Shown one piece after another: positions 41,405-51,189 of a stretch of DNA of 64,000 nt. Position 1 is the first letter of the stretch. Every line of letters starts with the position of its first letter. Source of the stretch: Blastobasis lacticolella. Its lineage: Eukaryota; Arthropoda; Insecta; Lepidoptera; Blastobasidae. The position numbers and the translations under genes were made by a program. The notes below the pieces were generated by a model, which was given only the letters and a program-made list of their open reading frames with translations, searched no databases and was not told the origin of the DNA. The stretch is from positions 14,154,001 through 14,218,000 of the forward strand of contig LR990064.1 in NCBI GenBank assembly GCA_905147135.1. The letters are read 5' to 3'.

Positions 41405-41669
41405 GTTAAAATAAAATAAATAAATAATCGTGGATAAATTCACACAGCGCCATGTAGCCCCAAACTAAGCAAAGCTTGTGCTATGGGTGCTAGCTAACTG
41501 GTATACTACTTATATACTTTTTAGATACATACTAATTATACATAGAACACCCAGACCCGTAACAGAAATTAAAATTCATCACTTAAATTTCTGCCCGGCC
41601 GGGAATCGAACCCGGGACCTTTTGCGTGGCTGACTGGCATGTTGACCACTGAACCATTCAGGTCGTCAG
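41405..41669 (-). mobile_element. SINE-A, full length, inserted in family F
   Basis: AAAATAAATAAATAATCGTG, CACAGCGCCATGTAGCCCC, ACACCCAGACCCGTAACAG, TCTGCCCGGCCGGGAATCG, AACCCGGGACCTTTTGCG and CACTGAACCATTCAGGTCG. The flanks join into the family F phrase CGCGAG plus AGCTACGATGCC, showing the insertion point. Confidence 0.9.
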
Positions 41670-41995
41670 CTACGATGCCACAAACCAATACACTCGTCAA
41701 ACTACCACTAAACTATTTTCAAATCGAAATGCTTTCACAAACAACGTCTTAGTATAAGTAACCATTTAAGTTATGCTTAAAACGCACTATGAATGAATAC
41801 CATTAATAACCCATTTAGCGGGTATAGCCTGATCCTGGTAACAAAAGGCCGTCGACGCGAGCCACCGAGCCAAGGAGAGGCTTGTCTTGCATTCAGAGGC
41901 GTGCATTCGGGAATAATGCCCTCATACAACTGCGGTCAGCGGTTCGGAGGCTGGGTTCCTTCTGTATATTATAAGTGTACATTTGACATCAATTA
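41670..41995 (+). repeat. Module duplicated at 42950-43260
   Basis: ACTATTTTCAAATCGAAATG, GCTTAAAACGCACTATGAAT, CTGATCCTGGTAACAAAAGG, CCGTCGACGCGAGCC, GGAGAGGCTTGTCTTGC, GGCGTGCATTCGGGAATAAT. The same order, about four fifths identical by eye, follows family F again at 42950-43260. The conserved core reads REPPSQGEACLAFRGVHSG in one frame, but the second copy has that frame broken, so I do not call a protein. Confidence 0.65.
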
Positions 41996-41997
41996 AT

Positions 41998-42240
41998 ATT
42001 TTTTGTTAATGATTGAATTGAATTGTAATAATAATAATAATGTTTATGACATCTGAATTTGTAATTAACTCCCTAGGACAAAATACGTTAATCTGTGTAA
42101 CTAACCTCATGACATTAAGATTGTGATTTTTTTTATCTCTTGTAACATTATTTTAAGAATAATGACTACTCAAGAATTTAATGACATTTGACGTGTAAAT
42201 TTATGTTTATCAAAATAAATTAATTGAATTGAATTGTGTT
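41998..42240 (+). repeat. LINE 3' UTR with AATTG tail, flanked by direct repeats
   Basis: Between ATTGAATTGAATTGT (42012-42026) and ATTGAATTGAATTGT (42221-42238) lies AT-rich sequence ending ATCAAAATAAATTA. AATAAA plus an ATTGA tail fits a LINE 3' end, and the flanking identity may be the target duplication or tail slippage. Confidence 0.5.
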
Positions 42241-42347
42241 TGGGTTAGGGTGCGATCTCCAATAAATTTGGTTTTGCGCGTGTTGATAGCTATATAATAG
42301 GTAGACAAAATATATTTCAATCAGTATAACCAGAAAGAGTAGGATAA

Positions 42348-42750
42348 GGGGTCATCCATAAATTACGTCACACCTTAATAGGGAGGGAGGGTATTACTGA
42401 AATGTGACATAATGTGACAAGGGGCAGGGGGGGTCAAAAATTTTGTGACATCACATGTTACAAATTAATAATCAGACGCGACGTTAAGATGTAAATAAAA
42501 AAATTTAAAATTTAACGAACTTGATCCATATTTATTAATAATTTCGCATTCTCACCATGAAATTATCTCACTATGAAAAATGACGATAGCTGTTTTCTTT
42601 CAATTATTCTAAAATACATGGATAAATTTTAGAAATGTGTGACGTCACATCAGGAGGGGGGGATTATAAAATTGTGACAACCTGTGACAAGGACGGGGGA
42701 AGGGGCTCAAAAGTCCTAAAATTCGTGTTACGTAATTTATGGATGGCCCC
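42348..42750. mobile_element. Inverted-repeat element with TAA target duplication
   Basis: The left end GGGGTCATCCATAAATTACG TCAC and the right end, in reverse complement, GGGGCCATCCATAAATTACG TAAC are terminal inverted repeats of about 25 bases. TAA flanks both sides (42345-42347, 42751-42753). A 3-bp TAA duplication fits PIF/Harbinger-type insertion. Subterminal parts pair too (GTGACATAATGTGACAAGGG, TTGTGACAACCTGTGACAAG). No transposase in 403 bp. Confidence 0.8.
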
Positions 42751-42754
42751 TAAC

Positions 42755-42949
42755 CCCGAATAAAGTTTACTTAACTCAAATATTTTTTAAACTACCCAAG
42801 CGATTCTAACGTAACAAAGCTAAGAACCATCCCGATTAAAATGGCTTTAAAATGCAGTAAACCGGTCCATCCGTTCGGGAGATCCGTTGCCACAGACATT
42901 TACACAAAGCCACAGATACACACGTCATACTTATAACACCCCTGTTTTT
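42755..42949 (+). repeat. Family F repeat
   Basis: AATAAAGTTTACTTAACTCA, TTTTTTAAACTACCCAAGCG, AAAGCTAAGAACCATCCCGA, CCGGTCCATCCGTTCGGGAG, GATACACACGTCATACTTAT and CACCCCTGTTTTTTCGTAG. The best preserved 3' part of the family in the window. Confidence 0.7.
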
Positions 42950-43260
42950 TCGTAGTGGCAATATAATAAAAATAGCAATGAACTAGTTTTATATGGAAAG
43001 TTTTCACAAATACCATCTTAGTACATATAGCTAACAATTTAACTTATGCTAAAAACGCATTATGAATACCATTCTTAACCCATTACCTTATTATTATATT
43101 ATTCGAGGGTATCGCCTGATCCCGGTAACAAAAGGCCGTCGACGCGAGCCGTCGAGCCAAGGAGAGGCTTGTCTTGCTTTCGGAGGCGTGCATTCGGGAA
43201 TAATGCAATCATACAACTGCGCTCAGCGATTCGGAGGATGAGTTCCTTCCTTTTGTATTT
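42950..43260 (+). repeat. Second copy of the 41.7-kb module
   Basis: GAACTAGTTTTATATGGAAA, GCTAAAAACGCATTATGAAT, CTGATCCCGGTAACAAAAGG, CCGTCGACGCGAGCCGTC, GCTTTCGGAGGCGTGCATTC. It differs from the first copy by substitutions and an AT-rich insertion near 43085-43105. Confidence 0.65.
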
Positions 43261-43299
43261 GGCTCAGAATGCGTGATTCAATAAATGGCGTCATCTATA

Positions 43300-43690
43300 T
43301 GTCGCAGCCAAATGGTTAAATTAGCTGGTTAATTAAACGGCTAGCTATTTAAGCAGTTATTTAATTGAAAATTGGCCAAATTCATGAACTTTGAAAGTAA
43401 AGTCAAATGAACGATATTGCCTCGAGTTTACGGAGCTCTTACATTCATTGTCATAATGCTAACCTAAACTAACCGAATAGAAACCTAATGCAAACTATGA
43501 TTATACTTTGAACTTATTGTGGGTAGGTTAGCATTGGAACAATGTGTGGAAGAGCTGCGTAAACTCGAGGCAATGTCGTTCTTTCAACATCTCTTTAAAA
43601 TCTTATGAAACTGGCAAATTATCAACTAAATAATTGCCTTAAAAGCTAGCCGTTTAGTTAACCGGCTAATTTAACCATATGGCTGCGACA
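43300..43690. mobile_element. Inverted-repeat element, TGTCGCAGCC family, 391 bp
   Basis: TGTCGCAGCCAAATGGTTAA at the left and TGTCGCAGCCATATGGTTAA at the right (reverse complement) are the termini. The arms pair far inward (ACGGCTAGCT, AATTGCCTCGAGTTTACG against TGCCTCGAGTTTACGCAG). TA flanks both ends (43298-43299, 43691-43692), as for Tc1/mariner-type insertions. No coding. A second copy lies at 61027-61419. Confidence 0.85.
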
Positions 43691-43704
43691 TATACATAGT
43701 ATAA

Positions 43705-43870
43705 AAAAATGTCGCTTCCCGCTGTTTATCCCTTTGTTTCTACGCTTAGATCTTATAAACTTCGCAACAGATTTCATTCTGAGTTTCAACAATAGATAGA
43801 GTGATTCAAGAGGAAGGTTTATAATCAAGAAAAGATGGGTAGGTAGGGGTGAAGTAGGTGTACGCTAACA
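43705..43870 (+). repeat. Family M repeat
   Basis: ATGTCGCTTCCCGCTGTTTA, ACGCTTAGATCTTATAAACT, CAACAATAGATAGAGTGATT, AGAGGAAGGTTTATA and GGTAGGTAGGGGTGAAGTAG, as at 29985-30180. Confidence 0.65.
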
Positions 43871-43929
43871 AACTCACATTGGGTCTACTAGTGAATAATA
43901 AATGGCGTCTTGCGCGTATTGATATCTAT

Positions 43930-44010
43930 AGATAAAATATGTTTCGTAAGTATTATAAATTGATGCAATAAAGAGATTACATACATACATACATATTACT
44001 GAATGTGACA
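43930..44010 (+). repeat. LINE family L 3' end
   Basis: TATTATAAATTGATGCAATA, AAGAGATTACATACATACAT: an AATAAA signal with a CATA tail as at 15956-16092. Confidence 0.6.
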
Positions 44011-44189
44011 TAAAAAACAACTGATAAAAGACAACTGACGCCGCCATCAAGATGATTGTAATACTATAATATAGTATTGCCCTTCCGGAAGAAATTATCT
44101 AAATGTTAGTGAAAACTGCATCAAAATCCGTTGCGTGACAGACAAAGACAAACGAGACGCGGAAAGCCACATTATTATACGGAAGCGGT

Positions 44190-44530
44190 CAAGTGCTCGG
44201 GATGTATTGGGTTGCACCAAGGCGCAGACGCAGGTGCACACACTCGTTCTCTCTCTCCTTGGTTCTATGGGACGGAAAATAGCTACGACTGAAAGATAGA
44301 TCGGACGATGGGCCTGGCCGACGGCAGCTATACGCCCTCTACCATCGCCCTAGGCCATTCAAAACCCCATCTCTTCCCGTGTCGGAAGAGGCAACTAAGG
44401 GACTAAGCCAGAGGACGAGCAGCAGCACCCTTACTGCGGATCCCTCCTGCAAACTACTAAAAGTCTGATCGGGCACGTACGGCAACCCACTGCAGTAACA
44501 CGAATGGGTTAGGTAGACTCGACGGTTCAG
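44190..44530. repeat. Possible old repeat
   Basis: AAACCCCATCTCTTCCCGTG, TCGGAAGAGGCAACTAAGGG and GACTAAGCC resemble an interspersed moth repeat that I know as a pattern, and resemble family D in theme, but there is no second clear copy here. The sequence is otherwise GC-rich with no long frame. Confidence 0.35.
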
Positions 44531-44564
44531 CAAGGCACTTTACGATGGCCACTTTATGTTTTCA

Positions 44565-44682
44565 GAGGCGGGCAACGCATTGGTAACTCCCCTTGTGTTG
44601 CTGATGTCAATGGCTGCGGTGACCACTTTCCATCCCGTGGCCCGCTTGCCAGTTTGACTGCCGTATAACATAAAAAAAAATA
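44565..44682 (+). repeat. LINE 3' tail
   Basis: GAGGCGGGCAACGCATTGGT, CTTGTGTTGCTGATGTCAAT, CTTTCCATCCCGTGGCCCGC and ATAACATAAAAAAAAATAC, the same end as the LINE at 33620-33740. Confidence 0.75.
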
Positions 44683-45131
44683 CATTGTACTTTTTTTTTA
44701 TGTGATTCTATTTATTTAGTTAAGTCTATTCCAAATTGAAGAGTACCTACTATTATACACCTGCGCGAATCGCTCCCCGCCCCACCTTGCGGGAATCAAC
44801 ATCCTCCACGTCAATTAATGCGATCGCTCGACTCACGTCCGACGCATTGTTTAGTTAGACCAGTTCGCAGCTAAATGCTATTGATCGCGCATATTCCGCC
44901 TCGCTGCCCGCTGATGTATGGGGGACGTCTGACGGTAATATTCGATTGATTGGCAGCAAGGCGACGGCTCTAGACGTACGAGCCGTATATGAATATATTA
45001 GGTGTGTATTAACGCTGTTTGGCGCACGATTGGGCAAGATTGAACGCCGAGATGAATCTGTGTCGGCTTTGAAACTGATATACAGTACATGTCATAGACT
45101 GGGTAGGAGCATCGGTAGTAGAGCTCGTCTA
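44683..45131. other. Unassigned, moderately GC-rich DNA
   Basis: Overlapping 60-codon frames on both strands (44855-45137) have no recognised domain. The base composition is higher in GC than the neighbours, so this may be an old element. Confidence 0.35.
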
Positions 45132-45356
45132 ATCTAAAATGACGCGCCCCACTATCGCATTAACGCACACAAGCAAGTTTAAAATATGGACGCAATACAT
45201 ATACAAATGCCGTTGTAATTGGTCATTCAGTTGCCGGTGAGATTCAAACGTAGGAGCACGCGTCGTTCAGTGGCTCCCACACAGATGAATTGTCGTTATC
45301 AATATTTGCACTCACACATCGAAATCAACTAAGTAGTGGGGCGCGTCATTTTAGAC
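45132..45356. mobile_element. 225-bp inverted-repeat element, perfect 22-bp arms
   Basis: TCTAAAATGACGCGCCCCAC TA near the left end (45134-45155) recurs in exact reverse complement at 45334-45355. With TA on both sides (45130-45131, 45357-45358) this is a Tc1/mariner-like MITE by structure. The perfect arms suggest a young insertion. No coding. Confidence 0.85.
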
Positions 45357-45383
45357 TATTAACGCCAATATGATTATTGTATA

Positions 45384-46376
45384 TGTCGCAGCCATCTGGT
45401 TAAATCAGCCATTTAATGAGAAGGCTAGTCCGTTAATGAAACGCCGTCATTCAATTGAATAACTAGGCCGATCGCTGATTTTACTAGCTTCGCTCAACGT
45501 TTAACTAGTTGGCTTATTAAAGGCAGCCCTTCGGAGACGGCTGAAGTAAAATGAGGCAGGTGATTTAAATTTAGTTTTCAAATTTTATCTACTGCTGCGC
45601 TGGTAGGCACCAAAACAAATCTGGCGTCAGACAGCTCGCACAGCAAGCTCGTCGTTTTAACTAAATTTAAAATGTGGTACATGTTTTTAAGTAAGAATTG
45701 AGATAACTTTAAGTATTCTTACTGTTACGGGTCTGGGTGTTCTATGTATAATAAGTATGTATTTAAAAAGTATATAAGTAGTTTATCAGTTACCTAGCAC
45801 CCATAACACAAGCTTTGCTTACTTTGGGGCTAGATGGCGCTGTGTGAATTTGTCAACGATTATTTTTTTATTATTTATCTTAATTCTTTACGATAACTGA
45901 ATATGTTCATTTTCTTTTTATACTTACCTTTAATTAGAAACAAATGCCAAACTTTCGTGTCATTTTATATTTAATATTATAAAATAGGACTATAGTGCAC
46001 TGTTGCTATTGTTCCTACTACATAGTTACAAGTAGTAAATAAGTTATAAATTTAAAGTTTCATTAAATATTTTTACTTAGTTAAATACGGTTATAGGTAC
46101 CTACTCGCAATACAATAAATTGTATACCTACTTATTGAATATCTTGCGACTAATAATGTTTTATTATATAAAAGTGATATTTATTAACTTATGGTCACTC
46201 TAACCAACCATCTGTATACCCTTTAACAAAACGGCTAAATAACGTTCAGCTAAGTAGTTAAACGTTACGTTCAACAACTCGGCTGGTTATCCTTTAGTCA
46301 TTTAATTAAATGCCGGCGTATGATTAACGGCCTAGCCTTCTAATTGAATGGCTGATTTAACCAGTTGGCTGCGACA
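45384..46376. mobile_element. Inverted-repeat element, TGTCGCAGCC family, 993 bp
   Basis: Left TGTCGCAGCCATCTGGTTAA with ATCAGCCATTTAATGAGAAG; right in reverse complement TGTCGCAGCCAACTGGTTAA with ATCAGCCATTCAATTAGAAG. TA flanks both ends (45382-45383, 46377-46378). It is longer than the 391- and 393-bp relatives and has a different interior, with a SINE-A at 45722-45885. The interior has no long frame. Confidence 0.8.
45722..45885 (+). mobile_element. SINE-A 3' part nested in an inverted-repeat element
   Basis: GTTACGGGTCTGGGTGTTCT, GTTACCTAGCACCCATAAC, AGATGGCGCTGTGTGAATTT and a TTATTTTTTTATTATTT tail. The tRNA-like head is missing. It is younger than the element that contains it. Confidence 0.85.
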
Positions 46377-46673
46377 TATACATTACATCTTGCATGTTTT
46401 GTTTGAGAAGGTTTTGTCACACTGTCTTTTGCAAGCTTTTAAGCTTTTATTTAGTATGTATGATAAATAATAAAAAAATAATGAAAGTATTTATTTCCGT
46501 AAAAACTAGTTACTAATACAGATAGTATACATCAGAATGGACCCCTCAATGCAATCAGAGTGGACCCCTGATCCTGACACTAGGTAACTGTGATATCAAG
46601 GTCAGTTATTCCTCATTGATATAAAATAACATTTTAGGTGCAGTGTGCTACAGGTAAGTAAAAAAGAAATAGC

Positions 46674-46720
<47 letters not shown>

Positions 46721-46754
46721 TGTGTGTTTGTGTGTGTATGTATGTATGTATGTG
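46674..46754. repeat. Compound GT / GCGT / GTAT microsatellite
   Basis: GTGTGTGTGTGTGC, eight or so GCGT units, GTGTGTTTGTGTGTGT and then four or so ATGT units. The end grades into the CATA-type tail of a LINE family L copy on the minus strand, so the microsatellite probably grew from the LINE tail. Confidence 0.9.
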
Positions 46755-46865
46755 ATCTCTTTATTGCATCAAATTATAACATTACAGGAAATAAAAATAC
46801 AGTTTATAAGGCAAAGGCGAGCTTATCCCACAACGGGATTTCTTCCAGCTAACCTTTGATAAGCC
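46750..46865 (-). repeat. LINE family L 3' end
   Basis: ATGTGATCTCTTTATTGCAT, AGGCAAAGGCGAGCTTATCC and CACAACGGGATTTCTTCCAG, the reverse complement of 15956-16092. AATAAAGAGATCAC is the signal on the minus strand. Confidence 0.75.
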
Positions 46866-46970
46866 GAGAAGACCTTTGATGAGCGGTGAAGGCAATTAAG
46901 AGGCAATTTAGTTTTACTTGTCCCGGTGCATTTTTTAAACTACGCATGATAAACATTTGAGACCTGTAAG

Positions 46971-47111
46971 CCTAGCACAAGTTGCTCTCGTGCGCGATAA
47001 GCGAGAAAAAGCGCGACATAGTTATTGCTATCTCTTTCGTCTTAATATTGAGAGAAAGAGACAAACGCTCTCTCGCGGCGCGAGCTATGTCGCGGACACA
47101 CTTGTGCTAGG
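46971..47111. mobile_element. 141-bp inverted-repeat element
   Basis: CCTAGCACAAGT at the left and ACTTGTGCTAGG at the right are perfect 12-bp inverted repeats. Inside, GCGCGACATAG and CTATGTCGCG form a second pair. No coding. Target duplication not clear. Confidence 0.7.
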
Positions 47112-47244
47112 GCCACTGAATTGTTAAACTGTGTTCATGCAAATAAATATATTATGACTATGATACAACGAGTTCGAGTATGGGCTTGTTTGATTAGTAC
47201 TCAAGACAAGTACTCTGCTAAAAGCTTGTTATGAAAACATTTTG

Positions 47245-47447
47245 GACAGTTTGGACCATGATTACACATTCAGTCATCTGAGCATGCAGGTTTCATCACA
47301 ACGCTTTTTCTCACCGTATTATGCAATCGCTTATTATGCAATACTAATGTACGTAACTCAGAAAAGAGACATTGGTCCATGGCTGAATTGGAATGAACCC
47401 GGTACCTCTCGCTTACGAGTCGGACACCATAACCCCTAGTCTTATTT
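47245..47447 (-). mobile_element. SINE-B 5' half
   Basis: GGACCATGATTACACATTCA, GCAGGTTTCATCACAACGC, AAAAGAGACATTGGTCCATG and AACCCGGTACCTCTCGCTTA, CGAGTCGGACACCATAACC. The tail half is missing. Confidence 0.75.
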
Positions 47448-47570
47448 ATTTATTTAACACTTTATTGTACATTAACAGTATAATTATCACAGATTCTGTA
47501 AGAATAGCGATCTCTTCCAGACAACCATTTACATGGATATAGTGGAGGTCGGAAAGCAAAAAACTAGTAG
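47448..47570 (-). repeat. LINE family P 3' end
   Basis: TTATTTATTTAACACTTTAT, GATTCTGTAAGAATAGCGAT, CTCTTCCAGACAACCATTTA and GATATAGTGGAGGTCGGAAA, near-identical to 19776-19935. It abuts the head of a SINE-B here, whereas at 19.8 kb it lies within the SINE-B body. Confidence 0.7.
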
Positions 47571-48078
47571 GCAATGCACATTTGGGATTCCTTACAGAAG
47601 TTACAATCACCATACAGTGAAGAAATGCAATAAATATACTATACAAAGAACTAAAAAAAATACAAATATATTAAACCAAACAAAAACAATACTAATTAAA
47701 ATGGTATGCTCTTGTCTTGACCGATGTATGTAATGTGTTGTATGTAATCCCACAACGAATCAACTTATAAGTACGGTAAATTACACGTACAGACGCTGTA
47801 GAGCTTGAAAATGATATTTTAGACCCGGAACAATGTATCATGTACGGAATACTGGTAATTCATCACAACAGTGGAGCGGTTAATGCCTTGTCGGTTCGCT
47901 TTTCGCAGAAGTTAAATAATTTTCGAAGAGAAACTGTTTTGATCCTCCTTTCCAATGGTCAGTTGGTTTGCTGTCAGAGCACAAGAACGGTGCCTTCATT
48001 CAGTTTAAAATTGTTTCTGACTGCGGCTTTGTCCTCGTAAATTTCTGTTTATAGTGCGGTTCCTACAAATGAATAAAT
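47571..48078. other. Unassigned DNA
   Basis: Short frames at 47533-48040 carry no recognised domain. Confidence 0.35.
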
Positions 48079-48150
48079 GGATAAAACTTTATTGCACATT
48101 TAAAAGAACAGCAGAAAAAGCAATAGGCGGCCTTATCGCCGCCTATTGGG
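48079..48150 (-). repeat. LINE 3' end with a perfect hairpin
   Basis: AAACTTTATTGCACATTTAA and a GGCGGCCTTATCGCC step are LINE P-like. CAATAGGCGGC and GCCGCCTATTG (48121-48148) form an 11-bp perfect stem with the loop CTTATC, not present in the related ends. Confidence 0.55.
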
Positions 48151-48806
48151 CTTGGACCGTTGGTCGGTTCTTCAATTGGTATGAACTGAAACTACCATTT
48201 CGGTGTGTGAATTTGAATTAATCCAAATCTAACCAAATATGATATGAATAGCAATTTTTTTTTACTTTTCTTTACCAAGGTTACAATCTTCTGAAGCTAA
48301 CCCGATATGATGTTCTATATACCGAAATTTTATTTAATTAATTTATAACTATGCTGGTCCGAAAGTTTTTAGCTAACGGCTTGATGTACACTCTATTGTT
48401 TAAATTTTTGTATCGTTCAAACGCAAATTTTATTACAAACTCCTTGACCAAAAATCACTAGCCGGCAACTTTTAATTAATTTTTTACCGATTATTAAAAA
48501 CAACATGTCTGCTACATATCAACCCCTACGACGGAGGTAACGCGGGAGGCATTTCGTAGTAGGATGTATTATGATTATAAATATGGGACAAAGTCAGTCC
48601 CTTTAGAAAAACTGCATCAGTAGTCACTGATAAAAGAATGCCACAATATTACTAGCTGTGAGATTCAGTATGAAATATAGTTTCAAACCCATGTAGTTTC
48701 TATCATTTTCACGGACCATAGAAATTATGTATTATGAATTGGCACAAGTAACTTTCTGCTCTTCTCTGAGAAAGCAGGCTATGATTCGAGATTAAACCTT
48801 CCTAAC
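48151..48806. other. Unassigned AT-rich DNA
   Basis: No gene or shared repeat recognised. Confidence 0.35.
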
Positions 48807-48985
48807 CTTAAAGGCCCTGCCACAAACAAAGCTCGGCGCGAGCGTGGCGCGAGCGCAGTGTGATAGTTGCCTAGGCAACGCGCCAGCATCGCGCCGCGCT
48901 CGCGCCGCGCTCAGGCCGCGCTCACGCCGCGCTCAGGCCGGCGTGAGCGCGGCGCCGCGCCTGCGCTGTGCAGTGCCACAAACTT
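48807..48985 (+). repeat. GC-rich arm with an X-box-like palindrome (left)
   Basis: TTAAAGGCCCTGCCACAAAC, AAAGCTCGGCGCGAGCG, then GTTGCCTAGGCAAC (48866-48879) and several GCGCTC/GAGCGC steps. The outer end matches, in inverse orientation, the outer end of the arm at 52812-53021 (TTAAGGCCTTGCCACACAC, AAAGCTCGGCGCGAGCG). TTAA borders the outer edge of both. GTTGCCTAGGCAAC fits the consensus of RFX-factor X-boxes. Confidence 0.65.
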
Positions 48986-49827
48986 ATCAGACCTGGTACC
49001 GGCGGCGCTGTTTTTGGGATTGACATGTCAGTTCAAATACATTTCAAAAGTAAGTGTCGTAATTTTTTCGCAGTTCGAGTTTTGGCCACCGTGTTTTTAT
49101 GACAATCGGCACACATAGAGTGGCTGCTCCATTATTCGGGGAATTGAATTTTTAGGATGGTAATACTCCCACATGTCGTAATAGCGGGTTAATTACTCGT
49201 TTCTTTTTACCAACAGTCCGAATCTTTCCTCCTAATTTGACTAGTGCATTACGCAGATAATTTAGAACCTGAGGACGAATATAGGCTACTTTTTATTCCC
49301 CTCCACTCGCTTGCTTGCAAGAGTATATATAAGGTAGGTAAAAACCTGAAGCTTGGAAAAGTAACGCCCTACCTCTAAAATAAGTCGCCTTTTACGACAC
49401 CTCTTAGTGTGGACGGCGATGCTATTTTACTCTGTTGGACACCACACTGCAAATTTTGCTCCCTAGGTAGGCCCCCTAAGGTAGGTAGGATGAGGGGGCA
49501 CATCTCTCCTACATCAGAATCAAAACATTTCAGTCCGACTTACTTGTCGAGTTAGACAAACTTTTAATGATACCGTAACATAGAGCACAAATTCTACAAG
49601 GCAAAAATTCGGTGGCTAGAGTCTAACGCTGATTAGATGTTTTGTTTAAGTACCCGCTACAGTGCACAGAAAATTGCGCAATGGTACAAAACACATTGAT
49701 ACCAAATTACATTTCATTCGACAATCTTTCGGCCTGCCAGATGATAAGTAGTAATAGATGGTAATATAATAAGAAATGGTTTATGGTATGCAAGTATTGC
49801 CATAATATTTACATTTCAATTTCTGGA
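48986..49827. other. Unassigned DNA with a family D scrap
   Basis: AAGTCGCCTTTTACGACACC and TGTTGGACACCACACTGC at 49381-49458 are a remnant of family D. The rest is unassigned; it lies within the possible 4.2-kb element described for the GC-rich arms. Confidence 0.4.
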
Positions 49828-50142
49828 GAGCCTCGGTGGCCGAGCGGTTAGGGTATTCGACTAGTAAGCGAGAGGTACCAGGTTCGAATCCCGCTGCGGC
49901 CATGTACCAATGATGCTCTTACGGTGAGGGAAAACATCGTGATGAAACCTGCACATACAGGCGACTGAATGTGTAACCATGATCCAATCTGGTCAGGGTC
50001 CCCTTGTAGCAGGGTCACGGAGGTCAGATGGCAGTCGCTCCACTGTAATTACCTGATCTACGAAAACCTGGATCATGGTCAAGGCGGATCCCAGGCCATC
50101 GGGCGCAAAAGCACAATCGGGACATTAACGCCAAGGTGATTC
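49828..50142 (+). mobile_element. SINE-B, full length, best tRNA-like head
   Basis: AGCCTCGGTGGCCGAGCGG (A box region), AAGCGAGAGGTACCAGG, TTCGAATCCCGCTGCGGCC (B box), ATGTACCAATG, then GATGCTCTTACGGTGAGGG, GTAATTACCTGATCTACG and GGGACATTAACGCCAAGGTG. A short block (CTCTTTTCTGAGTTATG to CACTAACC) is deleted after ACCAATG. The A box GGTGGCCGAGCGGTTAGGG is of the Ser/Leu type. Confidence 0.9.
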
Positions 50143-51189
50143 GCTGATGTTCAGTATAAAATAGACGAACAATTGCCCAAAGCTTACTTCATGGCCATGG
50201 ATCGTAGTTCTTCTTGTTCGTGTACAATTGACTTACCGCCATACAGAATCAAATTCGACTTAATTCTAACAGGTTTATCGCTAGCGGCTGAACCGGGATT
50301 TGTCGCTAGAATAGTCCTTGCGGGCTTAAGTAACCCACTCTTACGTATTTGTGTATTTGACGTTTGTCAAAACGCACTTGCCAGGTGAAATTATTAAATA
50401 TTTATGGTAGAATTTTTTTGTAGTTTTTTAAATATTTATGGTAGAATTTTTTAGTAATTTATATAATCTGGCTACCAGTAGACACTGGCAAAGACACATA
50501 ACAGACTAGACACAAATCAAAAATATTCCCTATTCGCTCACTCTACAATTATTATGAACCTCGCTACCCCGTTTTTTCGTCTATTGAAATAAGCTGTCAG
50601 AAAATAACGCGCGCAATGTTTTGAACGCTCCACATGTTGCTGGAGCTCCTGAAGACCTCTATCTTTTGAAACATCGGTGTATAATTTTATAATTTCCTAA
50701 TATAATTTAAATCAAACCACCTAAAAGACGGCGTAATTTAATGCACATTTAAATAAAAAATTTAGAAATTTAAATATTGTAATCGAAAAGTATAAAATAA
50801 AAACATAATTCTTTTTTTTTTTCAATAAACCCACTACGTAATAGAAAATAATTATTGACCATAGATAGGTAACATATAGGGAAAGCAAAATTGTCATAAT
50901 GTCAACTCGAAGCAAATGGAACAAATGGGAGTTTTATTAGATACATGACTGTTTTAATCAATGTCTGAACAATCCTAATGTCAAACTGAGTACCTACTTC
51001 AACTGTCACAATATAGATAAATTGCTGAAATAATAAGTTTAAGGGAAGTGTTGGATATAGAAATAATATTCTTGTATATATCCTTATTAATTTATTAACC
51101 GTGACACTGATAACGTTGTAATGTCAATCTCTTAGCAATGTTCTGTCTCTCTGTGTCACTGTTTGACCAGCCAGTGATAATGATCTACT
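50143..51189. other. Unassigned AT-rich DNA with a tandem duplication
   Basis: TTAAATATTTATGGTAGAAT followed by TTTTTT and TAGT is present twice in tandem at about 50393-50455. No gene. Confidence 0.4.

Noticed and set aside
41793..43260. A conserved exon (REPPSQGEACLAFRGVHSG in two copies)
   Set aside because: The second copy is frame-broken and both copies follow the family F repeat, which makes a transposon part more likely than an exon.
46674..46859. A cysteine/valine-rich peptide (VRACVRACVRA)
   Set aside because: It is a translation of the GCGT microsatellite and a LINE tail.
49830..49906. A tRNA gene (GGCCGAGCGG ... GGTTCGAATCCC)
   Set aside because: The tRNA-like part continues into the SINE-B body without an acceptor-stem partner or terminator, and the same head recurs with many substitutions in other copies.
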